Of a DNA stretch of 64,000 bases, positions 1 through 8,419 are shown piece after piece (positions within the stretch are counted from its first letter, which is position 1; each line of letters starts with the position of its first letter). The notes beneath the pieces were generated by a model that was not told where the DNA came from, made no database searches, and worked only from the letters and a program-made list of their open reading frames with translations. The DNA is from Pseudomonas umsongensis (GTDB lineage: Bacteria; Pseudomonadota; Gammaproteobacteria; Pseudomonadales; Pseudomonadaceae): assembly GCF_002236105.1 (NCBI RefSeq), contig NZ_NIWU01000005.1:392847-456846 (forward strand), given 5' to 3'. The position numbers were made by a program, and so were the translations under genes.

Positions 1-233
1 AACACCTGGTGATCAGGGTCATCGACCATGGTCCAGGGATCGCGGCGGATAAACGTGAGGCCGTATTCGAACCGTTCTTCCGATTGGAAGGCTCACGCAA
101 TCGCAACTCCGGCGGCGTCGGCCTGGGCATGACCATTGCTCGCGAGGCGGCGCAACGCCTGGGCGGGCAGCTCAGCCTGGAAGAAACCCCCGGTGGTGGG
201 CTGACGGCGATCATCCGCCTGCCCAGGACCTGA
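1..233 (+). CDS. Sensor histidine kinase, C-terminal fragment
   Basis: The gene enters from the left edge, so only the last 77 or so codons are visible. They hold the end of a HATPase_c domain: an N/G1-type stretch DHGPGIAADKREAVFEPFFR, an F box, and a G2-type GGVGLGMTIAREAAQRLGG. This is the ATP-binding part of a membrane sensor kinase of the EnvZ/CpxA type. The input domain and the phosphorylated histidine lie outside the window, so neither stimulus nor partner can be told. It ends 20 bases before the converging PerM-like gene. Confidence 0.9.
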   Translation, partial: HLVIRVIDHGPGIAADKREAVFEPFFRLEGSRNRNSGGVGLGMTIAREAAQRLGGQLSLEETPGGGLTAIIRLPRT

Positions 234-253
234 GTGCAGCGCAAGGATTGAAT

Positions 254-1306
254 TCAGCGACGGTCATCAATCCGCGACTGGCTTTTGCTCCAGTCGGTCA
301 ACAGGCTGTAAGCCACGGCCAGCAATGTCGGCCCGATAAACAGGCCAATGAATCCGAATGCAATCAAACCACCAAACACCCCTAGCAACACAATCACCAG
401 CGGCAAATTCCCACCCCGGCTGATCAAGTAAGGCTTGAGCACGTTGTCCACGCCGCTGATGATGAACATGCCCCAGACGCCAAGGAACACCGCCATCCCG
501 TACTCACCCTTCCAGGCCAGCCAGGCAGTGGCTGGAATCCATACCAGCGGCGGCCCCATGGGAATCAGGCTGAGCAGGAAGGTCACGATACCGAGCACCA
601 GTGCCCCAGGGACGCCGGCAATCAGGAAGCCGATCAACGCCAGGACCGCCTGGGCCGCGGCGGTGCCGATCACGCCGTTTACCACCCGTTGCACGGTGCC
701 CGCCACCAGTTCGATGTAGTACCCGGCACGGTGGCCAATCAGCCGCTCCAGCAAACCATGAACAAAGGCCGCCAACCGTGGTCCGTCGCGATAGAAAAAG
801 AACACGAAGACAATGCTCAGGGTCAGCTCGAGGATGCCGCCGCCAATCTGCGCGCTACGCGCCAGCAACCAGTTGCCGACCTGGCCCAGATAAGGCTTGA
901 GCGACACCATCATCGCCGCGCCCTGCTGATCGATACTGTTCCAGATGACCACCAGCCGCTCGCCCACCAGGGGAATGCTGCCCAGCCAGGTCGGCGCTTC
1001 AGGCAGGCCGTCGACCTGCACATCCTTGATGAACGCCGTGGCGTCGCGCACATGATCCGCCAAGTTGAACCCCAGCCACACCAGCGGCGCCGCCACCAGC
1101 ACCATCCAGCCCACGGTCAGCAGGGCCGCCGCCAGGGATTCGCGGCCATTGAGCCAGCGGGTCAGCAGGCGCATCAGCGGCCAACTGGCGAACGCCAGCA
1201 CCGCGCCCCAGAACAGGGCCGACCAGAACGGCGCCATCACCCATAAGCTCGCGCCAAACAGCACCAGGAGCAGGATCTGCACCAACAGCCGATCGTTATT
1301 GATCAT
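254..1306 (-). CDS. AI-2E family transporter / PerM-like membrane protein
   Basis: A 350-residue inner-membrane protein of the AI-2E transporter (PerM, YdiK, YhhT) family. It has two N-terminal hydrophobic segments, a soluble stretch at about residues 60-140, then several helices. The family-typical glycine/proline-rich region near residues 220-290 includes GVPGALVLGIVTFLLSLIPM and a C-terminal GGLIAFGFIGLFIGPTLLAV. Members are proposed exporters or ion antiporters; the substrate cannot be read from sequence. ATG at 1306 is preferred over a TTG nine codons upstream, but neither has a strong Shine-Dalgarno sequence. It converges with the kinase fragment to its left. Confidence 0.85.
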   Translation of the reverse strand: MINNDRLLVQILLLVLFGASLWVMAPFWSALFWGAVLAFASWPLMRLLTRWLNGRESLAAALLTVGWMVLVAAPLVWLGFNLADHVRDATAFIKDVQVDGLPEAPTWLGSIPLVGERLVVIWNSIDQQGAAMMVSLKPYLGQVGNWLLARSAQIGGGILELTLSIVFVFFFYRDGPRLAAFVHGLLERLIGHRAGYYIELVAGTVQRVVNGVIGTAAAQAVLALIGFLIAGVPGALVLGIVTFLLSLIPMGPPLVWIPATAWLAWKGEYGMAVFLGVWGMFIISGVDNVLKPYLISRGGNLPLVIVLLGVFGGLIAFGFIGLFIGPTLLAVAYSLLTDWSKSQSRIDDRR

Positions 1307-1375
1307 CACAGTCTCGAAAAAATCATTCAGCAAAAAGAGTAGGCGAACACGCCACGCGTGTTCGCCGGATGACGC

Positions 1376-2194
1376 TTATCGCAGCAGTTTGATATGCAAT
1401 CCAGGACCGTCGACACCACCGGTTTCCATCCGCGCCGCACGTACGCCCTGCTCGATCAACGATTGACGCCAGGCTTCAGCGTTGGGCCCGGACACACTGA
1501 CCCGCAAGGTGGTGTCCAGGTTCAGGCCCCGGGAGATCAGGCGCAGCCATTTGTCATCGGGTGTTTGCGTCAACTTGGGGAAGTCGAGTTCACCGGTACT
1601 CTTGAGCTCGCGCAGCAAGGTTGCGGACGTCGGCAGCAAATCCCCCAGCGGGGCGACGGCGTCGAATTGTTCGACGTGCAGATAGGCTTTGCGATTACCA
1701 CGGGTGATGCTGTAGAGCGCCACCAGCGTATTGTCCTTCGGTGCGGCCAGGCGTAACAGCAGGTAAGCCTGCTCACTATCGGCGCCATAGAGCTTGGCGT
1801 TGCCGAACACTTCGTTGGCCCATAGGCTGCTTTCGCCACAATCTCGCGCCTGGCACCAGAACAGCAATTGGGCGTCCTGCTGTTGAAGCGCTTCGCGCGC
1901 AGCGGTGAAGGCCTCGGTCGAGGAATGTTCCGCCGGCAATTCATAGGTCACTGAGGTGACATGCCCACGAGCACTGACCTGCCCGTCAAAGCGCAACTGA
2001 CCGCTGATCTTGCGGATCGAGCCGAGCGGGTAGATCCGTTCAAGCTCGGCCGTGGGGCGATAGTCGACGATCTGCGCATCGGTCATGCGCGGCACGATCG
2101 GCAAGTCCTGACTGCCGGGCAGATCGACGGCTAATGAGAGTGGACTGAAACAACTGAGCATCAGCAAACTGAATGAGCGCATGGATAGACTCAT
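1376..2194 (-). CDS. DUF4892 domain-containing secreted protein
   Basis: A 272-residue protein with an N-terminal signal peptide (MSLSMRSFSLLMLSCFSPLSLA, cleavage likely after SLA-V). The rest matches the pseudomonad DUF4892 family as I recall it: a repeated alpha/beta layout, a CQARDCGESSLWAN motif at about residue 130, and a C-terminal OmpA-like topology suggested by DKWLRLISRGLNLDTTLRVS. The function is unknown; the signal peptide puts it in the periplasm. The reading frame stays open further upstream, but the signal peptide fixes the start at 2194 or at the ATG at 2182. No strong ribosome site is visible. Confidence 0.75.
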   Translation of the reverse strand: MSLSMRSFSLLMLSCFSPLSLAVDLPGSQDLPIVPRMTDAQIVDYRPTAELERIYPLGSIRKISGQLRFDGQVSARGHVTSVTYELPAEHSSTEAFTAAREALQQQDAQLLFWCQARDCGESSLWANEVFGNAKLYGADSEQAYLLLRLAAPKDNTLVALYSITRGNRKAYLHVEQFDAVAPLGDLLPTSATLLRELKSTGELDFPKLTQTPDDKWLRLISRGLNLDTTLRVSVSGPNAEAWRQSLIEQGVRAARMETGGVDGPGLHIKLLR

Positions 2195-2300
2195 CGGATC
2201 AGCATGCCCTTGTGGCCATTCGGGGGCGCAGCGGTGTAGAGGTCTATCATGGTTGTCTCCCTTTTCAACCCACCCAGCCTCGACAGTTGCCCGGCGCAAG

Positions 2301-3155
2301 TCAAGGAATGGCGAAGAACCGATTGAAACAGTCTGCGACAAGGTCGGCACCGGGTTCATCATTCAAGTGCAAATGATGGCCGCCTGGCAGCTGTTCAAGA
2401 CTAAAGGGTAGACGCTCCAGCAACTCCGGATGTTTGGCGAGCATGCCGTCAGCGGCGACCACCAGTTTCGCCGGACAGGCGACCCGCTGGACGAAGGCCA
2501 TGGCCTGCTCGGTGGTAAGGCGCAGCGGCGATGGCAGCGTGAGGCGATTGTCGGTGCGCCAGGTATAACCGCCCGGCACCGGCATCAAGCCACGCTGGGC
2601 CAGCAGTTCGGCGGCTTCGCGACTGACCGCCACCAGGCCTTTCATGCGTGCTTCGATGGCGCGGTCTTGGGTGCTGTAGACCGGTTTGCGTTTTTCCCGC
2701 AGATCCAGTTGCGCCTGCAGGGCCATGCCCATGCGTTCGGCAGCGTTTTCGCCTTTGTCCGTGGGAGGGATGACACCGTCAATCAAAGCCAGGTGAGTGA
2801 CTCGCTGCGGAAACGAACCGGCAATGATCAGCGAGGCGATGGCACCCATCGAATGCCCCAGCAAAGCAAACCGCTTCAATCCAAGCTGCTCTGCAACTTG
2901 CAACACATCGTGGGCATAGTCCCACATGGCGTAACCGGCGCCAGGTGGGCGGTGTCCTGAGTGCCCGTGACCGGCCATGTCCAGGGCGATCACGCGCAAG
3001 CCTTTGAGCTTGGGTGCCAGGCGGGCGAAGCTATTGGCGTTGTCCAGCCAGCCATGCAGGGCAATGACCGGCAAACCGTCTTCGGGGCCAAACAAATGCG
3101 CCGCCAACTCGATATGCGGCAGGCTCAGGCGCACTTCTTCGACGACCTGGCTCAT
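2301..3155 (-). CDS. Alpha/beta hydrolase (PA1622-like)
   Basis: A 284-residue alpha/beta-hydrolase-fold enzyme. It shows the oxyanion motif IALHGWLDNANSF at about residue 30, the nucleophile elbow GHSMGA at about residue 100 (catalytic Ser), an acid in VVAADGMLAKHP, and a C-terminal His in LPGGHHLHL. No signal peptide, so cytoplasmic. The start overlaps the stop of the upstream hydrolase by four bases (ATGA), so the two genes are translationally coupled. Substrate unknown; it may be an esterase, lipase or C-C hydrolase. The neighbouring thioesterase and acyl-CoA synthetase suggest acyl substrates, by inference only. Confidence 0.88.
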   Translation of the reverse strand: MSQVVEEVRLSLPHIELAAHLFGPEDGLPVIALHGWLDNANSFARLAPKLKGLRVIALDMAGHGHSGHRPPGAGYAMWDYAHDVLQVAEQLGLKRFALLGHSMGAIASLIIAGSFPQRVTHLALIDGVIPPTDKGENAAERMGMALQAQLDLREKRKPVYSTQDRAIEARMKGLVAVSREAAELLAQRGLMPVPGGYTWRTDNRLTLPSPLRLTTEQAMAFVQRVACPAKLVVAADGMLAKHPELLERLPFSLEQLPGGHHLHLNDEPGADLVADCFNRFFAIP

Positions 3156-3958
3156 GCGCAATCCCGTTGCTGGCGAGAGGTCCAGCGTTCGAACAGGTTT
3201 TTCAGCAGTACGGCCGTCTCCTGCGGACGTTCCAGAGGAAACATGTGCCCGCCAGGCATGCTCAGCGCCTCGCCATTTGGCATGCGCCCGACTGAACTGG
3301 TGTGATGACGCATCACCACCCGGCTCTCGTGCCCGCGAACGACCGCCAGCGGCACTTGCAACTGCCGCAGGCGGCCGGGGCTGGTGTGTGGTACGCCCCG
3401 GTAGATGCTGATTTCCGTGGCTGGGTCGAAACGCAAGCGCAACCTGTCGCCGTCCTGATGCAAACCATAGTGCAGGTAGGCATCGAAACACTCTGGATCG
3501 AAGCTGCGAAACAGGCTCTTGCCGGCGAAATAACGGCGGGCGCTCTCGAGATCGGCGAATTCTTCACGACGCCCCAGGGTGCGGCCGGCCGGGGTCAGGC
3601 GGTCGATGAAACCCAAGCGCTTGGCTGCGCGAATGACCCATTGATCGGTGCGCGTCAGCACCGGCGAATCGAGCATCACCACACCGCGATACAACTGGGG
3701 GCAACGCAACGCTGCGTGCAGATGCAGTACGCCACCGAAGGAATGACCGACGCCCCACACCGGCTGTGACTGCTGCTGCAGATGGTGGATGAGTTCATCC
3801 ACCAGGTTGTACCAGTTGTCGTCCGCCGGGAAACGCGGGTCGTGGGCGTGTTGCTCCAGATGCGTCACCCGAAATTCGGGTGCCAGCGCCGCAAACAACT
3901 TGCCGTAGGTTCCCGAAGGAAAACCATTGGCGTGGGCGAAAAATATCTGTTGCGACAT
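3152..3958 (-). CDS. Alpha/beta hydrolase (PA1621-like)
   Basis: A 268-residue alpha/beta hydrolase. It opens with FFAHANGFPSGTY (HAN in place of the usual HGF/HGG oxyanion loop), carries the nucleophile elbow GVGHSFGGVLH near residue 75, and ends with a His in MPGGHMFPLERP. It is distinct in sequence from the hydrolase that follows, so this is a pair of related folds and not a recent duplication. ATG at 3958 is chosen because homology to the fold starts there. The stop overlaps the next start as ATGA. Substrate unknown. Confidence 0.87.
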   Translation of the reverse strand: MSQQIFFAHANGFPSGTYGKLFAALAPEFRVTHLEQHAHDPRFPADDNWYNLVDELIHHLQQQSQPVWGVGHSFGGVLHLHAALRCPQLYRGVVMLDSPVLTRTDQWVIRAAKRLGFIDRLTPAGRTLGRREEFADLESARRYFAGKSLFRSFDPECFDAYLHYGLHQDGDRLRLRFDPATEISIYRGVPHTSPGRLRQLQVPLAVVRGHESRVVMRHHTSSVGRMPNGEALSMPGGHMFPLERPQETAVLLKNLFERWTSRQQRDCA

Positions 3959-4076
3959 ACCGGTCGATCCATCAGCGAAAACAAACCCGATTGTCCGCAA
4001 GACCGCGTTCTTGAGCAATGACCGTAACTGACAGGAATGATGACAGTCCGGCCATGCAAATAAAGGAACGGGGAGA

Positions 4077-4520
4077 TCAACGTGCTGGCGGATTATCACC
4101 CAGCGGCACCACGGCCATGGTCAGCCGCGACACACAACTGGCCTTGCCTTCGTCACTGGTCAAGCGGATATCCCAGACATGGGTCGTACGCCCGATGTGA
4201 ATGGGTTTGGCGACCGCCGTCACTCGGCCGCTGCGCAAGCCGCGCAGGTGGTTGGCGTTGATTTCCAGCCCCACGCAGTAAAACTTGCTGGCATCGATGC
4301 ACAGGTAGCTGGCCATGGAGCCGACTGATTCAGCCAGCACCACCGAAGCGCCGCCATGCAGCAAGCCATAAGGCTGGTGGGTGCGATGGTCAATGACCAT
4401 GCTCGCGGTCAAGGACTCTTCATCGAAGGCTTCGAAACGGATGTCCAACAGTTCGCCAATGGTGTTTTTCTGAATTGCGTTCAGTTGTTCGATGTTGGGA
4501 ACGGTACGCCACAGACTCAT
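4077..4520 (-). CDS. Hotdog-fold acyl-CoA thioesterase (PA1618/YdiI-like)
   Basis: A 147-residue PaaI/YdiI-type hotdog thioesterase. The family signature HQPYGLLHGGASVVLAESVG at about residues 48-67 contains the HGG loop and the catalytic Glu. C-terminal strands follow in order (VGLEINANHLRGL, then VWDIRLTSDEGKASCVSRL). It would hydrolyse acyl- or aroyl-CoA thioesters in the cytoplasm. It lies just downstream of an acyl-CoA synthetase on the same strand, so the pair makes and breaks CoA thioesters. A Shine-Dalgarno AAGGAAAA precedes the ATG. Confidence 0.9.
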   Translation of the reverse strand: MSLWRTVPNIEQLNAIQKNTIGELLDIRFEAFDEESLTASMVIDHRTHQPYGLLHGGASVVLAESVGSMASYLCIDASKFYCVGLEINANHLRGLRSGRVTAVAKPIHIGRTTHVWDIRLTSDEGKASCVSRLTMAVVPLGDNPPAR

Positions 4521-4551
4521 AGCAGGTTTTCCTTGTTGGTTTTATCGTGGC

Positions 4552-6207
4552 TCAATCCTGCCACAGCACCGCTTCGGTGTGCTCGCTCCATTCTTCAAAG
4601 CGAGCGCCGTAAGTGGCTTCGATGACGTTGCGCTTGATCTTCAGGGTCGGCGTGAGAAAACCGTTTTCCACCGCCCAGTTGTCCTTGACCACCACCAACC
4701 GCCGCAAGCGTTCGTGCTTGTCGAGGACGCTGTTGACCTCTTCCAGCAGCTTTTCCAGGCTTGAATGCAACCCGGCCCGTGTCTCCTGCTGCCCGACGGC
4801 CGAAAGCACGCACAGGCCCAGTGGCGCATTCAAGCCATCACCGACCACGCACACCTGCTCGATGCGCGAATGCACCGCCAGGCGATTTTCGATCGGCGCC
4901 GGCGCTACGTACTTGCCTTTGCTGGTCTTGAAAATTTCCTTCAGGCGCCCGGTCAGGCGCAAGTTGCCTTCGGCATCTTCCTCGCCCTTGTCGCCGGTGC
5001 GCAGGAAGCCGTCCTCGGTGATGGTGTCGGCGGTTTTCTGCGGATCCTTGAAATACCCCAGCATGATCGCCCCGCTACGTACCATGACCTCGCCCGATTC
5101 GTCGATGCGCACCTCGACCTCCGGGCACGGCATGCCAATCCAGCCTGGTTTGTTCTGCCCCGGCAGGCAAATGTGCGAGTAACCGCAACTTTCCGTCATG
5201 CAGTAGACCTCCAGCACGTCCAGTCCGAGCTTGCGATACCACAACAGCAGACTCAGGGGCACCGGCGCCGCACCGGACAAGGCCACGCGCAAGGCATCGA
5301 GCCCCAACCCGGCGAGGACTTTGTGCCCGACCCGCTTGCCGATAATCGGCAGCCCGAGCAGGAAATCCAGGCGCTTTGCCGGGATCTTGCTGTACACCCC
5401 CATCTGGAACTTGGTCCAAATGCGCGGCACGCCAAACAGCGCCGTTGGCCGGGCACGGCGCAAGTCCGTCAGGAAGGTGTCAAGGCTTTCGGCAAAGAAC
5501 ACGGTTTGCCCGGTGTAAATCGATGCCAGTTCGACGAACATCCGTTCGGCGACGTGACACAACGGCAAATACGACAGCAGTCGATCCGACTCATTGAGAC
5601 CGAATAACTGCGTGCCGCGCGTGGTGGCGAATCCCAGGTTGGCGAAGCTGTGCATCACGCCCTTGGGCATGCCGGTGGTGCCGGACGTGTAGATGATGGT
5701 TGCCAGTTGATCGGCGGCGGGCTTGGGATCGTCCTGGATCGGCGAGCTGCGTTGCAGGTCGTCCCAGCTGAAATCGAAAGTGCCGGTTGGATGTAACGGC
5801 AGGCTGATGGTCGGCAGCTCGGGATTCACCCCACGGGACATGCCAGGCCAGTCATCGAGTTTACCGATGAATACCAGCGCCGCTTCGGAGTGTTCGAGCA
5901 CCTGGGCCACCGATTCGGCGGTGAGGTTGGGGTACAACGGCACCGAGACATGCCCGGCCATCCAGATCGCCAGGTCGGCAATGATCCAGTGCGCGCAGTT
6001 TTTCGAGATCAGGGCAATATGACTGCCCTGGGGCAGTTCCCGGGATCGCAGCCAATGGGCCGCACAGCGTGCCTGATGACCGACGTCCTCCCAGCTCAAG
6101 GTCTCGACACGGCCACCGCCCACAGGCTGGACGAGAAAGCGCTGGCGAGGATGACGGGCCTCGCGCTCGTAGAAAACGTCCAGGGGCAAACGGGAAGCAG
6201 CAGGCAT
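4552..6207 (-). CDS. AMP-binding acyl-CoA synthetase (PA1617-like)
   Basis: A 551-residue ANL-superfamily enzyme that activates a carboxylic acid with ATP and joins it to CoA. Visible motifs are the P-loop IIYTSGTTGMPKGVMHS (about residue 170), the A5 motif EVYCMTESCGYS (about residue 320), FLRTGDKGEEDAEG, and the A10-like GRLKEIFKTSKGKYVAP with its lysine. The layout is that of long-chain fatty acyl-CoA ligases. ATG at 6207 has AGGAG about nine bases upstream. A 14-bp perfect palindrome at 6245-6274 lies just before it and may be its operator. Substrate chain length is not predictable. Confidence 0.92.
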   Translation of the reverse strand: MPAASRLPLDVFYEREARHPRQRFLVQPVGGGRVETLSWEDVGHQARCAAHWLRSRELPQGSHIALISKNCAHWIIADLAIWMAGHVSVPLYPNLTAESVAQVLEHSEAALVFIGKLDDWPGMSRGVNPELPTISLPLHPTGTFDFSWDDLQRSSPIQDDPKPAADQLATIIYTSGTTGMPKGVMHSFANLGFATTRGTQLFGLNESDRLLSYLPLCHVAERMFVELASIYTGQTVFFAESLDTFLTDLRRARPTALFGVPRIWTKFQMGVYSKIPAKRLDFLLGLPIIGKRVGHKVLAGLGLDALRVALSGAAPVPLSLLLWYRKLGLDVLEVYCMTESCGYSHICLPGQNKPGWIGMPCPEVEVRIDESGEVMVRSGAIMLGYFKDPQKTADTITEDGFLRTGDKGEEDAEGNLRLTGRLKEIFKTSKGKYVAPAPIENRLAVHSRIEQVCVVGDGLNAPLGLCVLSAVGQQETRAGLHSSLEKLLEEVNSVLDKHERLRRLVVVKDNWAVENGFLTPTLKIKRNVIEATYGARFEEWSEHTEAVLWQD

Positions 6208-6244
6208 GGGACTCGCTCCTTTGTTTCTTGGTCTGGAGCAAGCG

Positions 6245-6274
6245 TAGCCAACCAAGCAAATGCTTGGTTGGCTA
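6245..6274 (-). promoter_or_regulatory. Perfect palindrome before acyl-CoA synthetase, operator-like
   Basis: Two 14-base arms (TAGCCAACCAAGCA and its exact complement) are separated by two bases. The site lies 37-67 bases upstream of the synthetase start. On the gene's own strand no T-run follows, so it does not look like a terminator for sixA. The size and symmetry fit a TetR-type repressor site, a common arrangement before acyl-CoA genes. On the plus strand it is followed by TTTTT. Confidence 0.5.
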
Positions 6275-6288
6275 TTTTTCAGGATCAG

Positions 6289-6317
6289 AAGATCGCAGCC
6301 TGCGGCAGCTCCTACGG
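6289..6317. repeat. Single REP-like element
   Basis: Carries the GATCGCAGCCTGCGGCAGCT core and then CCTACGGGGG, the same core found at 17445-17526 and 53731-53828. It sits between sixA and the acyl-CoA synthetase gene. Confidence 0.7.
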
Positions 6318-6369
6318 GGGAACGCTGAAAGCCCTTTTAGGCGCCGCCGCTGGCTGTGGTCTTTTGCCT

Positions 6370-6825
6370 TTAAGGGTGCTTGATGCTGTTGAGCTTCATC
6401 GCGCCAATCAGCAATTCAGAGTTTTCCAGCTCGGCCAGGCCGGCGGTGCTGACCTTCTCTGGCGGATGACCCGCACCATGTTGCAGGTAGCTGAGCAGGT
6501 TTCCCACGAGCGGGTTATGAGAAACCAGCAGTGCATTGGTGACCGACTTCAACTGGTCAGTGACCCTGTCGGGATCATATTCCGGAGTCAGCCACTCGAC
6601 GGTGCGGATTTCCGGCCCGAAACCCAAGACATCCCGAACCAGCTGGGCGGTCTGTTGCGCTCGCGTGTAGGGGCTGGCATAGATCGCTGTCAGCGGCTGG
6701 CCAACCAGGTTGGCGGCGGCGCGCAGCACTTCTTCACGACCATTGGCAGTCAGCTCCCGCTCCGAATCGTGGGGTTTGGAGCCATGTGGCTCGGCTTCAC
6801 CATGACGCAATACCCAGAGTTTCAT
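6370..6825 (-). CDS. sixA: Phosphohistidine phosphatase SixA
   Basis: A 151-residue histidine-phosphatase-family protein. The catalytic RHGE motif is at residues 7-10 (MKLWVLRHGEAEP), a second arginine is in ASPYTRAQQTA near residue 55, and the second catalytic His is in LLVSHNPLVGNL. SixA in E. coli removes phosphate from phosphohistidine on Hpt or PTS proteins. The target here is unknown, but the window is rich in phosphorelay proteins. Its start overlaps the stop of the DUF4389 gene by four bases (ATGA), so both are probably expressed with gpsA. Confidence 0.93.
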   Translation of the reverse strand: MKLWVLRHGEAEPHGSKPHDSERELTANGREEVLRAAANLVGQPLTAIYASPYTRAQQTAQLVRDVLGFGPEIRTVEWLTPEYDPDRVTDQLKSVTNALLVSHNPLVGNLLSYLQHGAGHPPEKVSTAGLAELENSELLIGAMKLNSIKHP

Positions 6826-7169
6826 AGCTTGGGTTCCTCATCTCGGGCCGGATGTGGCGCAGGCGCCACGACGTGCGGCGCTTCACCTTCCGGCGTACGC
6901 GGCGTCGGCCAATCGGCGAACGGCCAGGGTTTCTGGTCGCTGTGGAAACTGCCGAAACGACCGATCTGTGCCAGGAACTGGCTCAGGCTGTCGCCGAAGT
7001 TCATCAGGCTGGCGCTCGGGGCGCCATAGATCAAACGATAGATCAATTGCACCAGCACCACGGCGCCAAGCATGAACTGCGCCACCTGCCACACCAGCAG
7101 GAACACCACCATCCACAGCACTCGAAGCAGGATGGACTCGTATTTGGCTTCTACTTTTGGATCACTCAT
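6822..7169 (-). CDS. DUF4389 domain-containing membrane protein
   Basis: A 115-residue protein with two adjacent hydrophobic helices at about residues 12-45 and a short tail. It matches the DUF4389 family as I know it (ESILLRVLWMVVFLLVWQVA, then YRLIYGAPSASLMNFGDSLS). The tail ends in a Pro/Glu-rich stretch. It sits 29 bases downstream of gpsA and overlaps sixA. Function unknown. Confidence 0.85.
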   Translation of the reverse strand: MSDPKVEAKYESILLRVLWMVVFLLVWQVAQFMLGAVVLVQLIYRLIYGAPSASLMNFGDSLSQFLAQIGRFGSFHSDQKPWPFADWPTPRTPEGEAPHVVAPAPHPARDEEPKL

Positions 7170-7198
7170 TTCTCGCTCCGTTCCTGTGAAGTGGGGGT

Positions 7199-8224
7199 TC
7201 AGTTGAAGCCGCTGGTGGAAATAAAGTCGACATCGGTCTTCGGCTCGCCCCGCATCAACAGTTCGATCACCTGCTCAAGCGTGCGCCCTTCGAACAGGAT
7301 CGCGTGCAACCCGGCGACCAACGGCATGTACACGCCAACCTCCTGGGACTTGGCCTTGAGCACCTTGAGCGTGTTCACGCCTTCGGCAACTTCGCCCAGG
7401 CGATTGACTGCCTCTTCGAGGCTCAAGCCCTGGCCGAGGGCGAACCCGACCTGATAGTTACGGCTTTTTGGCGACGAGCAGGTCACGATCAGATCACCCA
7501 CGCCCGCAAGGCCAAGGAATGTCATCGGGTTGGCACCCTGATTCACCGCGAAGCGGGTCATTTCCGCCAGCGCCCGGGTAATCAACATGCTCTTGGTGTT
7601 TTCGCCCATGCCCATCGCCACCGCCATGCCGGCAATGATCGCGTAGACGTTTTTCAACGCACCGCCCAGTTCGACGCCAAACCGGTCGGCGCTGGCATAC
7701 ACGCGAAAGGTGCGGCCGTGCAGCACGTCCTGGACATGCTGGCAGAGCGCCTCGTCTTCGCTCGCGACCACCGTGGCGGTCAATGCATGTTCGGCGATTT
7801 CACGGGCCAGGTTCGGCCCGGACAACACACCGATGCGTGCCTGTGGCGCGATCTCTTCGAGAATCTGGCTCATCAGCTTGAAGGTGTGGGCTTCGATGCC
7901 CTTGGTCAGGCTCACCAGCATTTTGCCGCTGAGTCGATCAGCATGCGGGGCCAGCACCGAGCGCAACGCGCTGGAGGGCAGCGCGACAAAACTCAGGTCG
8001 CACGCATCCAGGGTGGCCAGCAGGTCAGTGACCGGCGTGACACCGGGCAGGATCTTGATGCCTTTGAGGTAACGCGGGTTCTCGCGATTGACCCGGATGG
8101 CCTCGGCCTGTTCAGGGTCACGCATCCATTGCAGGACTTGATGACCATTTTCGGCCAGCAAGTTAGCCACGGCGGTACCAAAACTTCCGCCTCCCAAAAC
8201 CGCGATCGGGCGCTGTTGAGTCAT
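7199..8224 (-). CDS. gpsA: Glycerol-3-phosphate dehydrogenase [NAD(P)+]
   Basis: A 341-residue enzyme that reduces dihydroxyacetone phosphate to sn-glycerol-3-phosphate, the entry step to phospholipids. An N-terminal Rossmann motif IAVLGGGSFGTAVAN is at residues 7-21, followed by SLTKGIE, the catalytic-lysine region ELGGALKNVYAIIAG, and the substrate-binding motif GLAGVGDLIVTCSSPKSRN. ATG at 8224 is chosen over an upstream in-frame extension because the Rossmann fold starts at once. It heads the gpsA-DUF4389-sixA run. In PAO1 gpsA also lies close to fabA. Confidence 0.97.
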   Translation of the reverse strand: MTQQRPIAVLGGGSFGTAVANLLAENGHQVLQWMRDPEQAEAIRVNRENPRYLKGIKILPGVTPVTDLLATLDACDLSFVALPSSALRSVLAPHADRLSGKMLVSLTKGIEAHTFKLMSQILEEIAPQARIGVLSGPNLAREIAEHALTATVVASEDEALCQHVQDVLHGRTFRVYASADRFGVELGGALKNVYAIIAGMAVAMGMGENTKSMLITRALAEMTRFAVNQGANPMTFLGLAGVGDLIVTCSSPKSRNYQVGFALGQGLSLEEAVNRLGEVAEGVNTLKVLKAKSQEVGVYMPLVAGLHAILFEGRTLEQVIELLMRGEPKTDVDFISTSGFN

Positions 8225-8419
8225 ATGTAATCCGTTAATCCATACCAGTGGCAATGTCGGCATTATACGGAGCGCCCCCGTGTCGGCCAGTCCCCGCGTC
8301 AATTACCGACATGGGTAGGAAGAAGTCCGGTAATACCTAGGAAAATGCTTACATCGTGACTGGAAAAGTCAACGGGCTCGGTTAACATGCGCGCCATCGA
8401 TGGTTAACAAGGATGTGCT

